Shown piece by piece: positions 34,831-43,015 of a stretch of 64,000 bases of DNA (positions are counted from its first letter, which is position 1; each line of letters starts with the position of its first letter). The stretch comes from Gammaproteobacteria bacterium. GTDB taxonomy: Bacteria; Pseudomonadota; Gammaproteobacteria; Pseudomonadales; Pseudohongiellaceae. The stretch is from NCBI GenBank assembly GCA_002706685.1, contig PALV01000022.1:62001-126000 (forward strand), read 5' to 3'. The translations under genes and the position numbers were made by a program. The notes beneath the pieces are model-generated. The model was not told the origin of the DNA, did no database searches, and worked only from the letters and a program-made list of their open reading frames with translations.

Positions 34831-35211
34831 ATGTTACGGATGAAGCGTCGCGCTATCGTCACGTCAGTCAGTGCTATTGCTTTGCTCGCCAGCTTTCTGG
34901 TCCCTGTTGCCTACGCAGATGTGAGTGGCGACTGGAATTTTGCAGTTGAAATTGCCGGTGTGGGCAGCGGCAATGCCAGCGTCACCATGCAGGAGGCTGC
35001 TGATGGGTCCATTACTGGCACCTACTCAGGGCAGCTTGGAAACACCGATTTTACCGGCAACTCAGAGGGCGACAACTTTGAGTTTGTGTTGACCAGCCAG
35101 ATGGGCTCAGTCACTTACTCAGGGGAACAATTGCCCGACGGCACGCTGGCCGGCAAATTGAATCTCGGCGGCATGGGTGAGGGAACATTTACGGCGACCC
35201 GCAAAGAGTAG
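34831..35211 (+). CDS. Small exported beta-rich protein, unknown function
   Basis: A 126-residue protein. A basic start and hydrophobic core form a signal peptide cleaved after VPVAYA. The mature part of about 95 residues alternates Gly, Thr and Ser in short strands: VSGDWNFAVEIAGVGSG, GSITGTYSGQLGNTDFTGN, GTLAGKLNLGG and a final GTFTAT. This looks like an up-and-down beta structure. The ATG has AAGGAG seven bases upstream, which decides it against a much longer reading starting at 34627. The 232 bases upstream hold nothing else recognisable. No enzyme motif is visible. Confidence 0.8.
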   Translation: MLRMKRRAIVTSVSAIALLASFLVPVAYADVSGDWNFAVEIAGVGSGNASVTMQEAADGSITGTYSGQLGNTDFTGNSEGDNFEFVLTSQMGSVTYSGEQLPDGTLAGKLNLGGMGEGTFTATRKE

Positions 35212-35342
35212 CACCCGACGGGATTGACCGGGTCCCTGACTGAGCTTTACTACCCATTCCCCTGCGGTAAGCTGCCGACATGCTTGACAGCAAAAAATCG
35301 AAGTGTTTATATCGGCTGATTACACGGGGGAGGTGAAAAACC

Positions 35343-36278
35343 ATGCTTAACGGGTTCAAAAAATTACAATTATTATCCGCAGCAGTGGCCGTCAGCGTTA
35401 TGGCTTGTGCTCCACAGGAGTCGCAATCGCCTGGCGCGACACAGTCAGGGACCAATACCGCAGCCGCACAGGGCAGCGCGGCCGAGAGCGGCATCCCGCG
35501 CACGCCGGATGGCAAGCCGGATCTCAACGGCATCTGGCAGGTGCTTTCCAATGCCAACGTCAACCTGGAGCCAGCACCGCCACAATCCGCTTTTGCGATG
35601 GTGCCAGGTGATTTTGTGCCGGTTCCAGCACCTGAAGTAGTGGCAATGGGCGCAGTTGGCGCGGTTCCGGCCAGTCAGGGCGTCATTACCACTAATGATG
35701 GTTACATTCCCTACAAGCCGGAAGCACTGGCGCAACGTGATGAAAACCGCGAGAACTGGCTGCAGCGCGATCCCGAGATCAAATGCTTTATGCCAGGTGT
35801 GCCGCGGGCTACTTACCTGCCTCACCCATTCCAGATTTTTCAGAGTGACAGTGCGTTCTTCATCGCTTATTCGTTTGCGGGCGCCGTTCGAAATGTATAC
35901 CTGGAAGATCCCGGTGAGCCGCCGATTGACTCCTGGATGGGGCAGTCCTATGGCTATTGGGAAGGTGATACCTTTGTCGTGGAAGTCTCCGGACTGATCG
36001 ATCAGACCTGGTACGACCGCGCCGGCAACTATCGCTCCTGGGAGTCCAAGGTAACAGAGCGTTACACGATGGTTGACGAAAATGTGATTCAATACGAAGC
36101 AACCATCGAAGATCCGCAACTGTACACAGAGCCATGGACCATCGCCATGCCGCTTTACCGTCGACTTGAACAGGACTTTGAGCTGCCGCAATTCAAGTGT
36201 GTGGAGTTCGTGGAAGAATTGATGTTTGGGCGCTTCCGTAAGGGCCGTCCAATTGAAGAAATGGTGATGCCGTTCTGA
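35343..36278 (+). CDS. Lipoprotein of the PRTPDGKPDLNGIW family
   Basis: A 311-residue lipoprotein with lipobox SVMAC (Cys22) and a Ser/Gln/Thr-rich linker to about residue 50. The signature PRTPDGKPDLNGIWQ (52-66) follows, then DGYIPYKPEA, a GVPRATYLPHPFQI segment, YWEGDTFVVEVSG and a late YEATIEDPQLYTEPW. Proteins with this signature occur in many copies in acidobacteria and in some marine gammaproteobacteria, often beside DUF6152 proteins as here; their function is unknown. The ATG has a strong GGGGGAGGTG site. A paralogue lies at 39110-40165. Confidence 0.8.
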   Translation: MLNGFKKLQLLSAAVAVSVMACAPQESQSPGATQSGTNTAAAQGSAAESGIPRTPDGKPDLNGIWQVLSNANVNLEPAPPQSAFAMVPGDFVPVPAPEVVAMGAVGAVPASQGVITTNDGYIPYKPEALAQRDENRENWLQRDPEIKCFMPGVPRATYLPHPFQIFQSDSAFFIAYSFAGAVRNVYLEDPGEPPIDSWMGQSYGYWEGDTFVVEVSGLIDQTWYDRAGNYRSWESKVTERYTMVDENVIQYEATIEDPQLYTEPWTIAMPLYRRLEQDFELPQFKCVEFVEELMFGRFRKGRPIEEMVMPF

Positions 36279-36530
36279 TTATTGGGCCCGCGGGTTCTGA
36301 ATGAATCGGAAGCTGTGGGCACAGTCGTTAAGCAAAGGTTCAGTCATCGTAGGACATACTGACGGCAAGCTGATGGGTCGGAAGCCTGCATGGAAGAGGC
36401 AAGTGGCCATTTAAGGCAAATGAGACGGACAGCCATCAATAATCGTCAGGCAGATCAGATTAAACTGGAACTGGTCTGTTATAAACGTTAATATTTTAGC
36501 CATGAAGCTAAATAAATAGGGGTGATTATC

Positions 36531-36980
36531 ATGAAAATGAAACTGCTTGTAGCTGCTGTGGCAGTCGTCGGTGGCGTTGCTGCTATGAGTGTGAAGACAC
36601 CAGCAACTGCTCACCACGCGTTCTCAGCTGAATTTGACGCCAACCTTCCTGTTGCGTTGCGTGGTCCGATCACACGTGTTGAGTGGATCAACCCTCACTC
36701 CTGGATTCACCTGCGCCACACCAACGATGATGGATCTGAGCAGGCATGGATGGCAGAAGGCGGCACGCCGAACACCCTGCTGCGTCGCGGTATTACCCGT
36801 AACTCCCTGGAAATCGGCACAGAGATTGTTGTGACTGGCTACCAGAGTAAGGACCAGCTGTGTACACCTGCATGCCGCGCCAATGGCCGCGACATCACTT
36901 TCCCTGACGGCCGCAAGCTGTTCATGGGCTCTTCAGGTATTGGTGCACCAGACGACGGGTCTGACCCGACTGAACAGTAA
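36531..36980 (+). CDS. Exported DUF6152-like protein
   Basis: A 149-residue exported protein. A signal peptide ends near TATA, followed by the family opening HHAFSAEFDANLPV. The core RGPITRVEWINPHSWIHL and the NTLLRRGITRNSLEIGTEIVVTGYQSKD segment follow, and the C-terminus carries CTPACRANGRDITFPDGRKLF with a close Cys pair. This family often sits beside PRTP-GKPD proteins, as here. The two His after the cleavage site could bind metal, but that is only inference. GGGGTGA precedes the ATG, which is preferred to a GTG three codons earlier. The 252-base upstream gap holds a TTTAGC/GCTAAA inverted repeat near 36495-36512 and no gene. Confidence 0.75.
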   Translation: MKMKLLVAAVAVVGGVAAMSVKTPATAHHAFSAEFDANLPVALRGPITRVEWINPHSWIHLRHTNDDGSEQAWMAEGGTPNTLLRRGITRNSLEIGTEIVVTGYQSKDQLCTPACRANGRDITFPDGRKLFMGSSGIGAPDDGSDPTEQ

Positions 36981-36995
36981 CACCGACCTTATGGC

Positions 36996-37020
36996 CAGCC
37001 AGGTTCTTTGATCCTGGCTG
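36996..37020. other. Perfect 8-bp hairpin after the DUF6152-like gene
   Basis: CAGCCAGG and CCTGGCTG form a perfect stem with a nine-base loop, 16 bases after the stop codon. No T-run follows, so it is more likely an mRNA-stabilising hairpin than a terminator. Confidence 0.4.
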
Positions 37021-37054
37021 AGTTGTTTGAGGGCAGTTTCTGGCTGCCAAAAGA

Positions 37055-37101
37055 AGCGTCTGACATTCCGGTTGATCCGGATCAATCAGGCGCTTTTTTT
37101 T
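37055..37101 (+). terminator. Rho-independent terminator after the DUF6152-like gene
   Basis: AGCGTCTGA pairs with TCAGGCGCT (one G-T), and the loop itself contains the perfect palindrome TTGATCCGGATCAA. The stem runs straight into a run of eight T on the plus strand. It separates this gene from the convergent operon on the minus strand. Confidence 0.85.
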
Positions 37102-37176
37102 GTCTGTTAATCTGGCATTGAGATGAGACAGGGAGTTTAGCTGCGAAAACTGCCATATGGCGACGCGCTAGCGCCC

Positions 37177-37719
37177 TTACAGCACCGGTTGCAGTTCGCG
37201 ATCCATGCTGCTGCCACCACGATACTCGGTGGCGTGAATGTAAAAGCCAGAGGTTTTGAGAGTCAGCGTGACAGTCTCGAAACCCCGGTTTTCCCAGAAC
37301 CAGCCATGCATGCCGTTAAAAGCGGCTTCGTACATGCCCTGGTCAGAGCTGGCATTGCCCTGCAGATAACTCTCATCATAGTTTTCCACGGTGATGTTGT
37401 CGGCATGCATGTCAAAGTACAGCTCGCCCTCCGCTTCCCAGCTGAATACCAGGGCCTGACCTAGATCCATCAGGTACTTGTATTCCAGAGACTGAAATGG
37501 CTCCAGAATAAATTCCACTTCGTCACTCTTGTGAATTTCTAGCTGACTGTGAAGAGCGTCGGCTGTGGTGTTGGACATGGTGTCCAGCCCCAGCAGCGCC
37601 CCTGTGCGCAGTGGGTCGCGGCCAAACTCGGCCGGCAGTATGACGGCCAGGAACAGCAACAGAGCGCCAAAAAAAGCGCTGCTGATTGCCACGGCCAGTC
37701 GTTTGCGGTCATCGGTCAT
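37177..37719 (-). CDS. Membrane-anchored exported protein, partner of HupE-like gene
   Basis: A 180-residue protein with one N-terminal transmembrane helix (about 13-30) and an outside domain of about 145 residues. The domain is acidic and rich in aromatic residues, with EFILEPFQSLEYKYLMDLGQALVFSW and NGMHGWFWENRG. It ends the operon that begins with the cytochrome and the HupE-like gene, 14 bases after the latter. Small anchored proteins of this kind often accompany HupE/UreJ genes, but their role is not known. The start MTDDRKR was chosen because it begins just before the helix; a longer in-frame reading overlaps the HupE gene. Confidence 0.65.
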   Translation of the reverse strand: MTDDRKRLAVAISSAFFGALLLFLAVILPAEFGRDPLRTGALLGLDTMSNTTADALHSQLEIHKSDEVEFILEPFQSLEYKYLMDLGQALVFSWEAEGELYFDMHADNITVENYDESYLQGNASSDQGMYEAAFNGMHGWFWENRGFETVTLTLKTSGFYIHATEYRGGSSMDRELQPVL

Positions 37720-37733
37720 GGATCGTACTCCTG

Positions 37734-38411
37734 TCAGGCAGCGAGCTGCCAGGCTGCCAATTGATAAAACATCAAAAGGAAGCCTGCAGTCATCAATAAG
37801 GTGTTGCTCAGGAAGGCCTGGCGCTGGAAAGACGGGTGCTGGCGCCACAGCATGAACACTATGAAAATCATGAACAGCGCGATCATCTGGCCAATTTCCA
37901 CACCAAGGTTAAAACTTATCAGGTTGATTAGCAGACCCTCGGGCGCCAGTTGCAGTTCCTGCAGACTGGATGCCAGTCCAAAGCCGTGAAAGAGGCCGAA
38001 AACAAACACGGCTGCACGTGTGTCTGGCTTCCAGCGACCCAGGGTCTGAAGCGCACCCATATTGTCCAGCGCCTTGTAAACCACAGACAGCGCAATAATG
38101 GCATCTATGAAATAGGCATTGATGGCGATGTCACCGAGTACGCCTATGATCAATGTGATGCTGTGGCCCACTGCAAAAAGCGTTACATACTTGATGACAT
38201 CAAGTGCGCGACTGAGGAAAAAGATGACACCGGCCAGAAACAGCAAATGGTCGTAGCCGGTAACCATGTGCTTGGCGCCAAGGTAGATGAATGGCCCTGG
38301 CGCGGCCCCGGCATTACTGGCAACAAAGCTGGCGTCGCCGCCGGCAATATTATGGGCGATAGCCAGGGCCGGAAGCAGACAGATTATCGACAGTACAGTT
38401 CGTGTCAGCAT
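37734..38411 (-). CDS. HupE/UreJ-like membrane protein
   Basis: A 225-residue membrane protein with a cleavable signal (ending ALAIA) and about six helices. It has the family's histidine-bearing segments GYDHLLFLAGV, AVGHSITLI and GLFHGFGLAS. HupE and UreJ relatives move nickel or cobalt in some organisms, but this branch is uncharacterised and no hydrogenase or urease gene is in the window. Its ATG overlaps the stop of the cytochrome c'-like gene (ATGA), so the two are coupled. Confidence 0.75.
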   Translation of the reverse strand: MLTRTVLSIICLLPALAIAHNIAGGDASFVASNAGAAPGPFIYLGAKHMVTGYDHLLFLAGVIFFLSRALDVIKYVTLFAVGHSITLIIGVLGDIAINAYFIDAIIALSVVYKALDNMGALQTLGRWKPDTRAAVFVFGLFHGFGLASSLQELQLAPEGLLINLISFNLGVEIGQMIALFMIFIVFMLWRQHPSFQRQAFLSNTLLMTAGFLLMFYQLAAWQLAA

Positions 38412-38926
38412 TACTGTGAAAGACTGGACGGTGCGAATCGGCCTGCAATATCCGGACTGTAGGACTGGTGGCAGGCGGTACAGACGCTGTACAGCTGAGC
38501 ACCGGTCTGAAAAAACTCTTCTTCATTTTGCTGTTCGGCTGCCTGCATCATGTTCAGGCCCACAGTGCTCATCGCTTTGGAATAAGTCGCCCAGCTGTCA
38601 TTGTCAACGGCGCGACCCGGTAACATCAGGGTATTACCGATCTCTACAATCAAGGCGGCTCGCTCTTCAGCCTGATGCCAGCCCTCGTCAGTGGTCGGGT
38701 AGAGTTCGTAATAACCTTCAATTTCGTCATCAATCCAGCCTGCAGAGCGCCACAGGGAGTCTGCGACCGGTTCCAGGACGTGCGCCATCAGCTCCGCCAT
38801 GCTCAGGGTCAGTGTGTATTCCGGGCCTGCTGCTGATTCGCTTGCGGTATCGCTGTCGCTGCCACACGCAGCCAAGCCGGCGGCAAATATCACCACCGCA
38901 AAAAGTCTCAGGATTCCTGTCATCAT
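38411..38926 (-). CDS. Cytochrome c'-like lipoprotein with C-terminal CTACH heme site
   Basis: A 171-residue lipoprotein with lipobox GLAAC (Cys21). The mature part is helical and has a single heme-binding motif CTACH at 149-153 near the C-terminus, the position used by four-helix cytochromes c'. It probably binds one c-type heme in the periplasm, anchored to a membrane. It is the first gene of the operon, followed by the HupE-like and anchored proteins. Whether it carries electrons, binds gas or senses metal is not shown by the sequence. The 183 bases upstream hold the divergent promoters of this operon and of the PRTP-family gene. Confidence 0.75.
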   Translation of the reverse strand: MMTGILRLFAVVIFAAGLAACGSDSDTASESAAGPEYTLTLSMAELMAHVLEPVADSLWRSAGWIDDEIEGYYELYPTTDEGWHQAEERAALIVEIGNTLMLPGRAVDNDSWATYSKAMSTVGLNMMQAAEQQNEEEFFQTGAQLYSVCTACHQSYSPDIAGRFAPSSLSQ

Positions 38927-39109
38927 TGATTCCCCGGTTGGTCGGAAAAGCTGGTAACACTCAGCTATGCTTGGATGTCCCGATTATGACACATCCTACC
39001 AGTCACGTTACACAGTTTGTCCTGGCAAGCCGTGACTATGACTTGATTCAAATCAACGGCTGGTCTACCTTCACTCCCATAATAACGAAAACAGTACGCC
39101 ACAGGACGC

Positions 39110-40165
39110 ATGCCCATGACTCGTTTTAACACCCTAAACGCGACTATCATTAATTCAGTGAAGCCCTGTCGAAGCCTGCTGGCAGCACTTTTGCTTGCTG
39201 GACCCTTGCTCGGGGACGCAGCAGAAAACACCGCGCCGGGCTATGAGCCGCCGCGAACGCCTTCAGGTAAACCGGACTTTCAGGGTGTCTGGACCAATGC
39301 CTCGATTACCACGCTGCAGCGTGCCGGCCGTTACGATGAGCTGGTTATCCCTGAAGATCAGCTGGCTGCGGTCACGGCTGCGCATCCGCAGAATGTGCGC
39401 CAGGCAACAGACGACAACCTGCAGGCAGGCGAGCTGCTGGACGGGTCTGACCTTGCCATGGGGCGCGGCTACAACGCGTTCTGGATTGATCCGGGTAGCA
39501 GTTTTGGCCGGGTGCGCGGAGAATACCGAAGCTCCTGGATCATCGATCCGTCGGATGGTCGAATTCCCTATTCCGAGCAGGGCCAGCAGCTGAGGAGCGA
39601 ATTCCGGGAAAAATTCAGCAGCAATGATGGTCCTGAGGGCCGTGCGCTGGGCGAACGTTGTCTGATTGGTTTTGGAGGCACCGGCGGCCCACCGATGCTG
39701 AACGTTCTTTATAACAACCACTACCGTTTTGTACAGACCGATGACTATCTGATGATCATGGTCGAGATGAACCAGGATGCCAGAATCATCCCGATCGGTG
39801 GCGAGCATCGCCCAGCCGAGCTGCAGCAATGGCTGGGAGACTCGATTGCCTGGTGGGAAGGCGATACGCTGGTCGTTGAGACAGTGAGCCTGCACCCCCA
39901 ACAGGCTGGCAGCGGCCAGGTCAATCTGTCAGACGAGGGTAAGGTCATTGAGCGATTCACCCGTTACTCCGACGATCAGATTCTGTACGAATTCGAGGTT
40001 GATGACCCGGTCTATTACACGCAGGTCTGGAGCGGCGAGATGAGTTTTAATGCCAGTGATGACCGCATTTATGAATATGCCTGTCATGAGGGCAACTACG
40101 GCCTGCCTGGTATCCTGATGGGTGCGCGGCGCGAAGAGGCGGACGCGGCAGCGGCAGCCCAGTAA
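39110..40165 (+). CDS. Exported PRTPSGKPDFQGVW-family protein
   Basis: A 351-residue exported protein, paralogue of the lipoprotein at 35343-36278. A hydrophobic signal (SLLAALLLAGPLLGDAAEN) precedes the signature PRTPSGKPDFQGVWTN. IIDPSDGRIPYSEQG, a GGTGGPPMLNVLYNNHY segment, WWEGDTLVVETVSLH and the late VIERFTRYSDDQILYEFEVDDPVYYTQVW follow. Unlike the paralogue it has no clear lipobox. Function is unknown. A second ATG six bases on is equally possible, since AGGA lies nine bases before it. Confidence 0.75.
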   Translation: MPMTRFNTLNATIINSVKPCRSLLAALLLAGPLLGDAAENTAPGYEPPRTPSGKPDFQGVWTNASITTLQRAGRYDELVIPEDQLAAVTAAHPQNVRQATDDNLQAGELLDGSDLAMGRGYNAFWIDPGSSFGRVRGEYRSSWIIDPSDGRIPYSEQGQQLRSEFREKFSSNDGPEGRALGERCLIGFGGTGGPPMLNVLYNNHYRFVQTDDYLMIMVEMNQDARIIPIGGEHRPAELQQWLGDSIAWWEGDTLVVETVSLHPQQAGSGQVNLSDEGKVIERFTRYSDDQILYEFEVDDPVYYTQVWSGEMSFNASDDRIYEYACHEGNYGLPGILMGARREEADAAAAAQ

Positions 40166-40222
40166 AAGCTGTCAGCGCAGGAATTATTGCATCGTGATAG
40201 CACAAAAGCGCATTCGGTGATT

Positions 40223-40253
40223 GCAAATGTAAATGAGAGAAATTATCATTTGC
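40223..40253. promoter_or_regulatory. Fur box upstream of fbpABC
   Basis: TGAGAGAAATTATCA (40234-40248) matches the 7-1-7 Fur consensus TGATAAT-N-ATTATCA at 11 or 12 of 14 positions, about 35 bases before the fbpA start. It overlaps a wider inverted repeat, GCAAATG (40223-40229) and CATTTGC (40247-40253). Repression of the iron importer by Fur-Fe(II) is the expected role. Confidence 0.8.
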
Positions 40254-40283
40254 TAAAGATATTACCAATCACCGGAGGTTATG

Positions 40284-41318
40284 ATGCGTTCACTGAAGAA
40301 GGTGCTGTTATCGTCAACTGTCGCTATGACTGCGCTGGCAGGCTTGCTGACAGCATCGGCGCAGGCAGCCGAGGTTAATGTCTATTCGGCGCGTGAAGAA
40401 AACCTGATCAAACCGATTCTGGATCGATTCTCCGAACAGACCGGCATCCAGGTGAACCTCATCACGGCTGGTGCTGATGAACTGACAACACGTATGGAGC
40501 TTGAGGGCGTCAACTCGCCAGCAGACCTGCTGTTGACTGTTGATGTGGGTCGTCTGCACCGCGCCAAGGAAATGGGTCTGCTGCAGCCAGTTGACTCTGA
40601 TGTGCTGGAACAGCGTGTACCTTCGCAGTATCGCGATTCCGAAGGGTACTGGTACGCAGCATCACTGCGCTCACGTGTGATCGTGTACGACAAGGATCGC
40701 GTCGATCCTGCTGAACTGTCGACCTACGAAGCGCTGGCTGACCCCAAATGGCGCAACAGCATCTGCATTCGATCCTCATCCAATATTTACAACCAGTCCC
40801 TGGCTGCATCCATGGTCGCGCATGATGGCGTAGCGGCGACCGAAGAATGGGCGCGCGGTATTGTTGCCAATATGGCACGTCCGCCCCAGGGTGGCGACCG
40901 TGACCAGATTGCTGCCGTAGCCATTGGTCAGTGCCAGCTGGCGGTAGTCAACACTTACTATTTGGCCGGCATGATCAATGCGACCAGCGAAGATCAGCGC
41001 GAACAGGCCGCCCAGGTATCCGTGTTCTGGCCAAATCAGGACGGTCGCGGCGCTCACATCAACATCAGTGGCGTTGCTCTCAGTCAGCATGCGCCGAACC
41101 GTGAAGAGGCGGTTCAGTTGATGGAGTATCTGGTCAGTGATGAAGCGCAGACCTGGTATGCTGAAGCCAACAATGAATACCCGGTTCGTGACGATGTCCC
41201 AGTCAGCGATACGCTGGCCGCCTGGGGTGAATTCAAGGCAGACGATCTTGCCCTGGACCAGCTGGGTGTTCATAATGCCGAAGCCGTGCGCCTGATGGAC
41301 AGAGCCGGCTGGAGGTAA
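40284..41318 (+). CDS. fbpA: Ferric iron ABC transporter, periplasmic binding protein FbpA
   Basis: A 344-residue iron-binding protein with a signal peptide ending ASAQA and the typical mature start AEVNVYSAREENLIKPILDRF. The iron-coordinating tyrosine pair is visible in NTYYLAGM. FbpA receives Fe3+ in the periplasm and delivers it to FbpB. The second of two adjacent ATGs was chosen because GGAGG lies five bases before it. It is the first gene behind the Fur box, with fbpB 20 bases downstream. Confidence 0.95.
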   Translation: MRSLKKVLLSSTVAMTALAGLLTASAQAAEVNVYSAREENLIKPILDRFSEQTGIQVNLITAGADELTTRMELEGVNSPADLLLTVDVGRLHRAKEMGLLQPVDSDVLEQRVPSQYRDSEGYWYAASLRSRVIVYDKDRVDPAELSTYEALADPKWRNSICIRSSSNIYNQSLAASMVAHDGVAATEEWARGIVANMARPPQGGDRDQIAAVAIGQCQLAVVNTYYLAGMINATSEDQREQAAQVSVFWPNQDGRGAHINISGVALSQHAPNREEAVQLMEYLVSDEAQTWYAEANNEYPVRDDVPVSDTLAAWGEFKADDLALDQLGVHNAEAVRLMDRAGWR

Positions 41319-41338
41319 CTGACCGCTAAGGCCCCATT

Positions 41339-43015
41339 TTGACTGGCAAGACATTGCATTCTCAACAAGGTCGTGGACGAAGCGCACTGGTTAGTATCAT
41401 TGCGCTTTGTTTGCTTTTAAGCCTGCCGATTTTCACCGTTCTCTGGTCCATAGGCGCAGACAGCGATGGCGTCTGGCAACATCTGGCGGACACGCTGTTA
41501 TGGTCCTATATTGGTCAGTCTCTCACCCTGATGACGGGGGTCGGGCTGCTGGTACTGGTGCTGGGCGTGGTGCCGGCCTGGCTGGTCACCATGACGCGTT
41601 TTCCTGGCAGTAGGGTGCTGGAGTGGGCGCTGATCCTGCCGCTGGCCATGCCAGCCTATATTATCGCCTACACCTATACAGGCATGCTGGATGTCACTGG
41701 TCCGGTTCAGGGGTTTATCCGCGAAACATTTGATCTGCGCTTCGGTGATTACTGGTTCCCGCAGGTTCGCTCACTGGGCGGTGCGATTGTGATGTTGGCG
41801 CTGGTTCTGTATCCCTACGTCTACCTGTTGTCACGCATGGCGTTTCTGGAGCAGTCTGTCTGCGTACTGGAGGTCTCGCGCACGCTGGGCGCAAGCCCCT
41901 GGCGGTCCTTCTCCAGGGTGGCTGTGCCGCTGGCGCGACCGGCCATTGTTGCGGGACTGGCGCTGGTGCTGATGGAGACACTGGCCGACTATGGCACGGT
42001 TCAGTATTTTGGTCTGTCGACTTTTACCACCGGTATATTCCGGACCTGGTTTGGCATGGGCAGTTCGACGGCGGCCGCGCAGCTGTCAGCCGTTCTGATG
42101 CTGTTCATTCTGGTGTTGATAGTCACTGAACAATGGTCGCGCAACAAGGCACGCTTCCATCACACAAGTAGCAAGTACTCACAATTACACCCAAAACGCC
42201 TGGCTGGCTGGCAGAGCGTGGCAGCGATGCTGTTCTGTGTATTGCCTGTGCTGTGCGGCTTTCTGATCCCTTTCCTGCAATTGTCCTGGTGGGCCTGGGA
42301 TACCCGCGAGCTGGTCAATTTCGGGGATTTCAGCAATCTGCTTTATAACAGTCTGCGCCTTGCTCTGGTGGCGGCACTGATCACACTGGTGCTGGGACTG
42401 GGCATCAGCTATGCGAAGCGCCTGCAGCCTGGCATGCCAATGCGGACCGCTGTTCGTGTGCTGAGTCTGGGGTATGCCATCCCCGGCACGGTGATTGCGG
42501 TCGGTGTGCTGATCCCCTTCACCTTTTTTGATAATACTCTGGACGGCTGGATGCGCGGGCAGTTCGACTTTTCCACAGGGCTGCTGTTAAGTGGCACGTT
42601 GGGGGCCGTGATGTTTGCCTACACGGTGCGATTCCTGCCGGTATCAATGAATACGCTGGATGCCGGCCTCGGCAAAATAAAACCAACCATGGATGATGTG
42701 GGCCGTTCCATGGGGCTGGGCAATTGGCAGATGCTGCGACGAGTGCATATTCCCATGCTGCGCGGCAGCCTTTTGACTGCGGCGCTGCTGGTGTTTGTGG
42801 ATGTCCTCAAAGAGCTGCCCGCGACCTTGATTCTGCGGCCGTTCAACTTTAATACACTGGCCATTCGCACCTACGAGCTGGCTAACCAGGAACGACTGAC
42901 CGAGGCCGCTGCGTCGGCCCTGATGATCGTTCTGGCTGGCATCATTCCTGTTATCATCATCAGTCTATCCATTTCAGCATCAAGACCGGGCCATGACTCA
43001 CGCATTGCAGATTGA
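41339..43015 (+). CDS. fbpB: Ferric iron ABC transporter permease FbpB
   Basis: A 558-residue permease made of two fused binding-protein-dependent transport domains with about twelve helices. The two EAA-like loops are recognisable: EVSRTLGASPWRSFSRVAVPLARPAI in the first half and DVGRSMGLGNWQMLRRVHIPMLRGSL in the second. It starts at TTG with AAGG seven bases upstream, since no ATG or GTG gives the first helix. The 3' end overlaps fbpC by 23 bases. Confidence 0.95.
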   Translation: MTGKTLHSQQGRGRSALVSIIALCLLLSLPIFTVLWSIGADSDGVWQHLADTLLWSYIGQSLTLMTGVGLLVLVLGVVPAWLVTMTRFPGSRVLEWALILPLAMPAYIIAYTYTGMLDVTGPVQGFIRETFDLRFGDYWFPQVRSLGGAIVMLALVLYPYVYLLSRMAFLEQSVCVLEVSRTLGASPWRSFSRVAVPLARPAIVAGLALVLMETLADYGTVQYFGLSTFTTGIFRTWFGMGSSTAAAQLSAVLMLFILVLIVTEQWSRNKARFHHTSSKYSQLHPKRLAGWQSVAAMLFCVLPVLCGFLIPFLQLSWWAWDTRELVNFGDFSNLLYNSLRLALVAALITLVLGLGISYAKRLQPGMPMRTAVRVLSLGYAIPGTVIAVGVLIPFTFFDNTLDGWMRGQFDFSTGLLLSGTLGAVMFAYTVRFLPVSMNTLDAGLGKIKPTMDDVGRSMGLGNWQMLRRVHIPMLRGSLLTAALLVFVDVLKELPATLILRPFNFNTLAIRTYELANQERLTEAAASALMIVLAGIIPVIIISLSISASRPGHDSRIAD

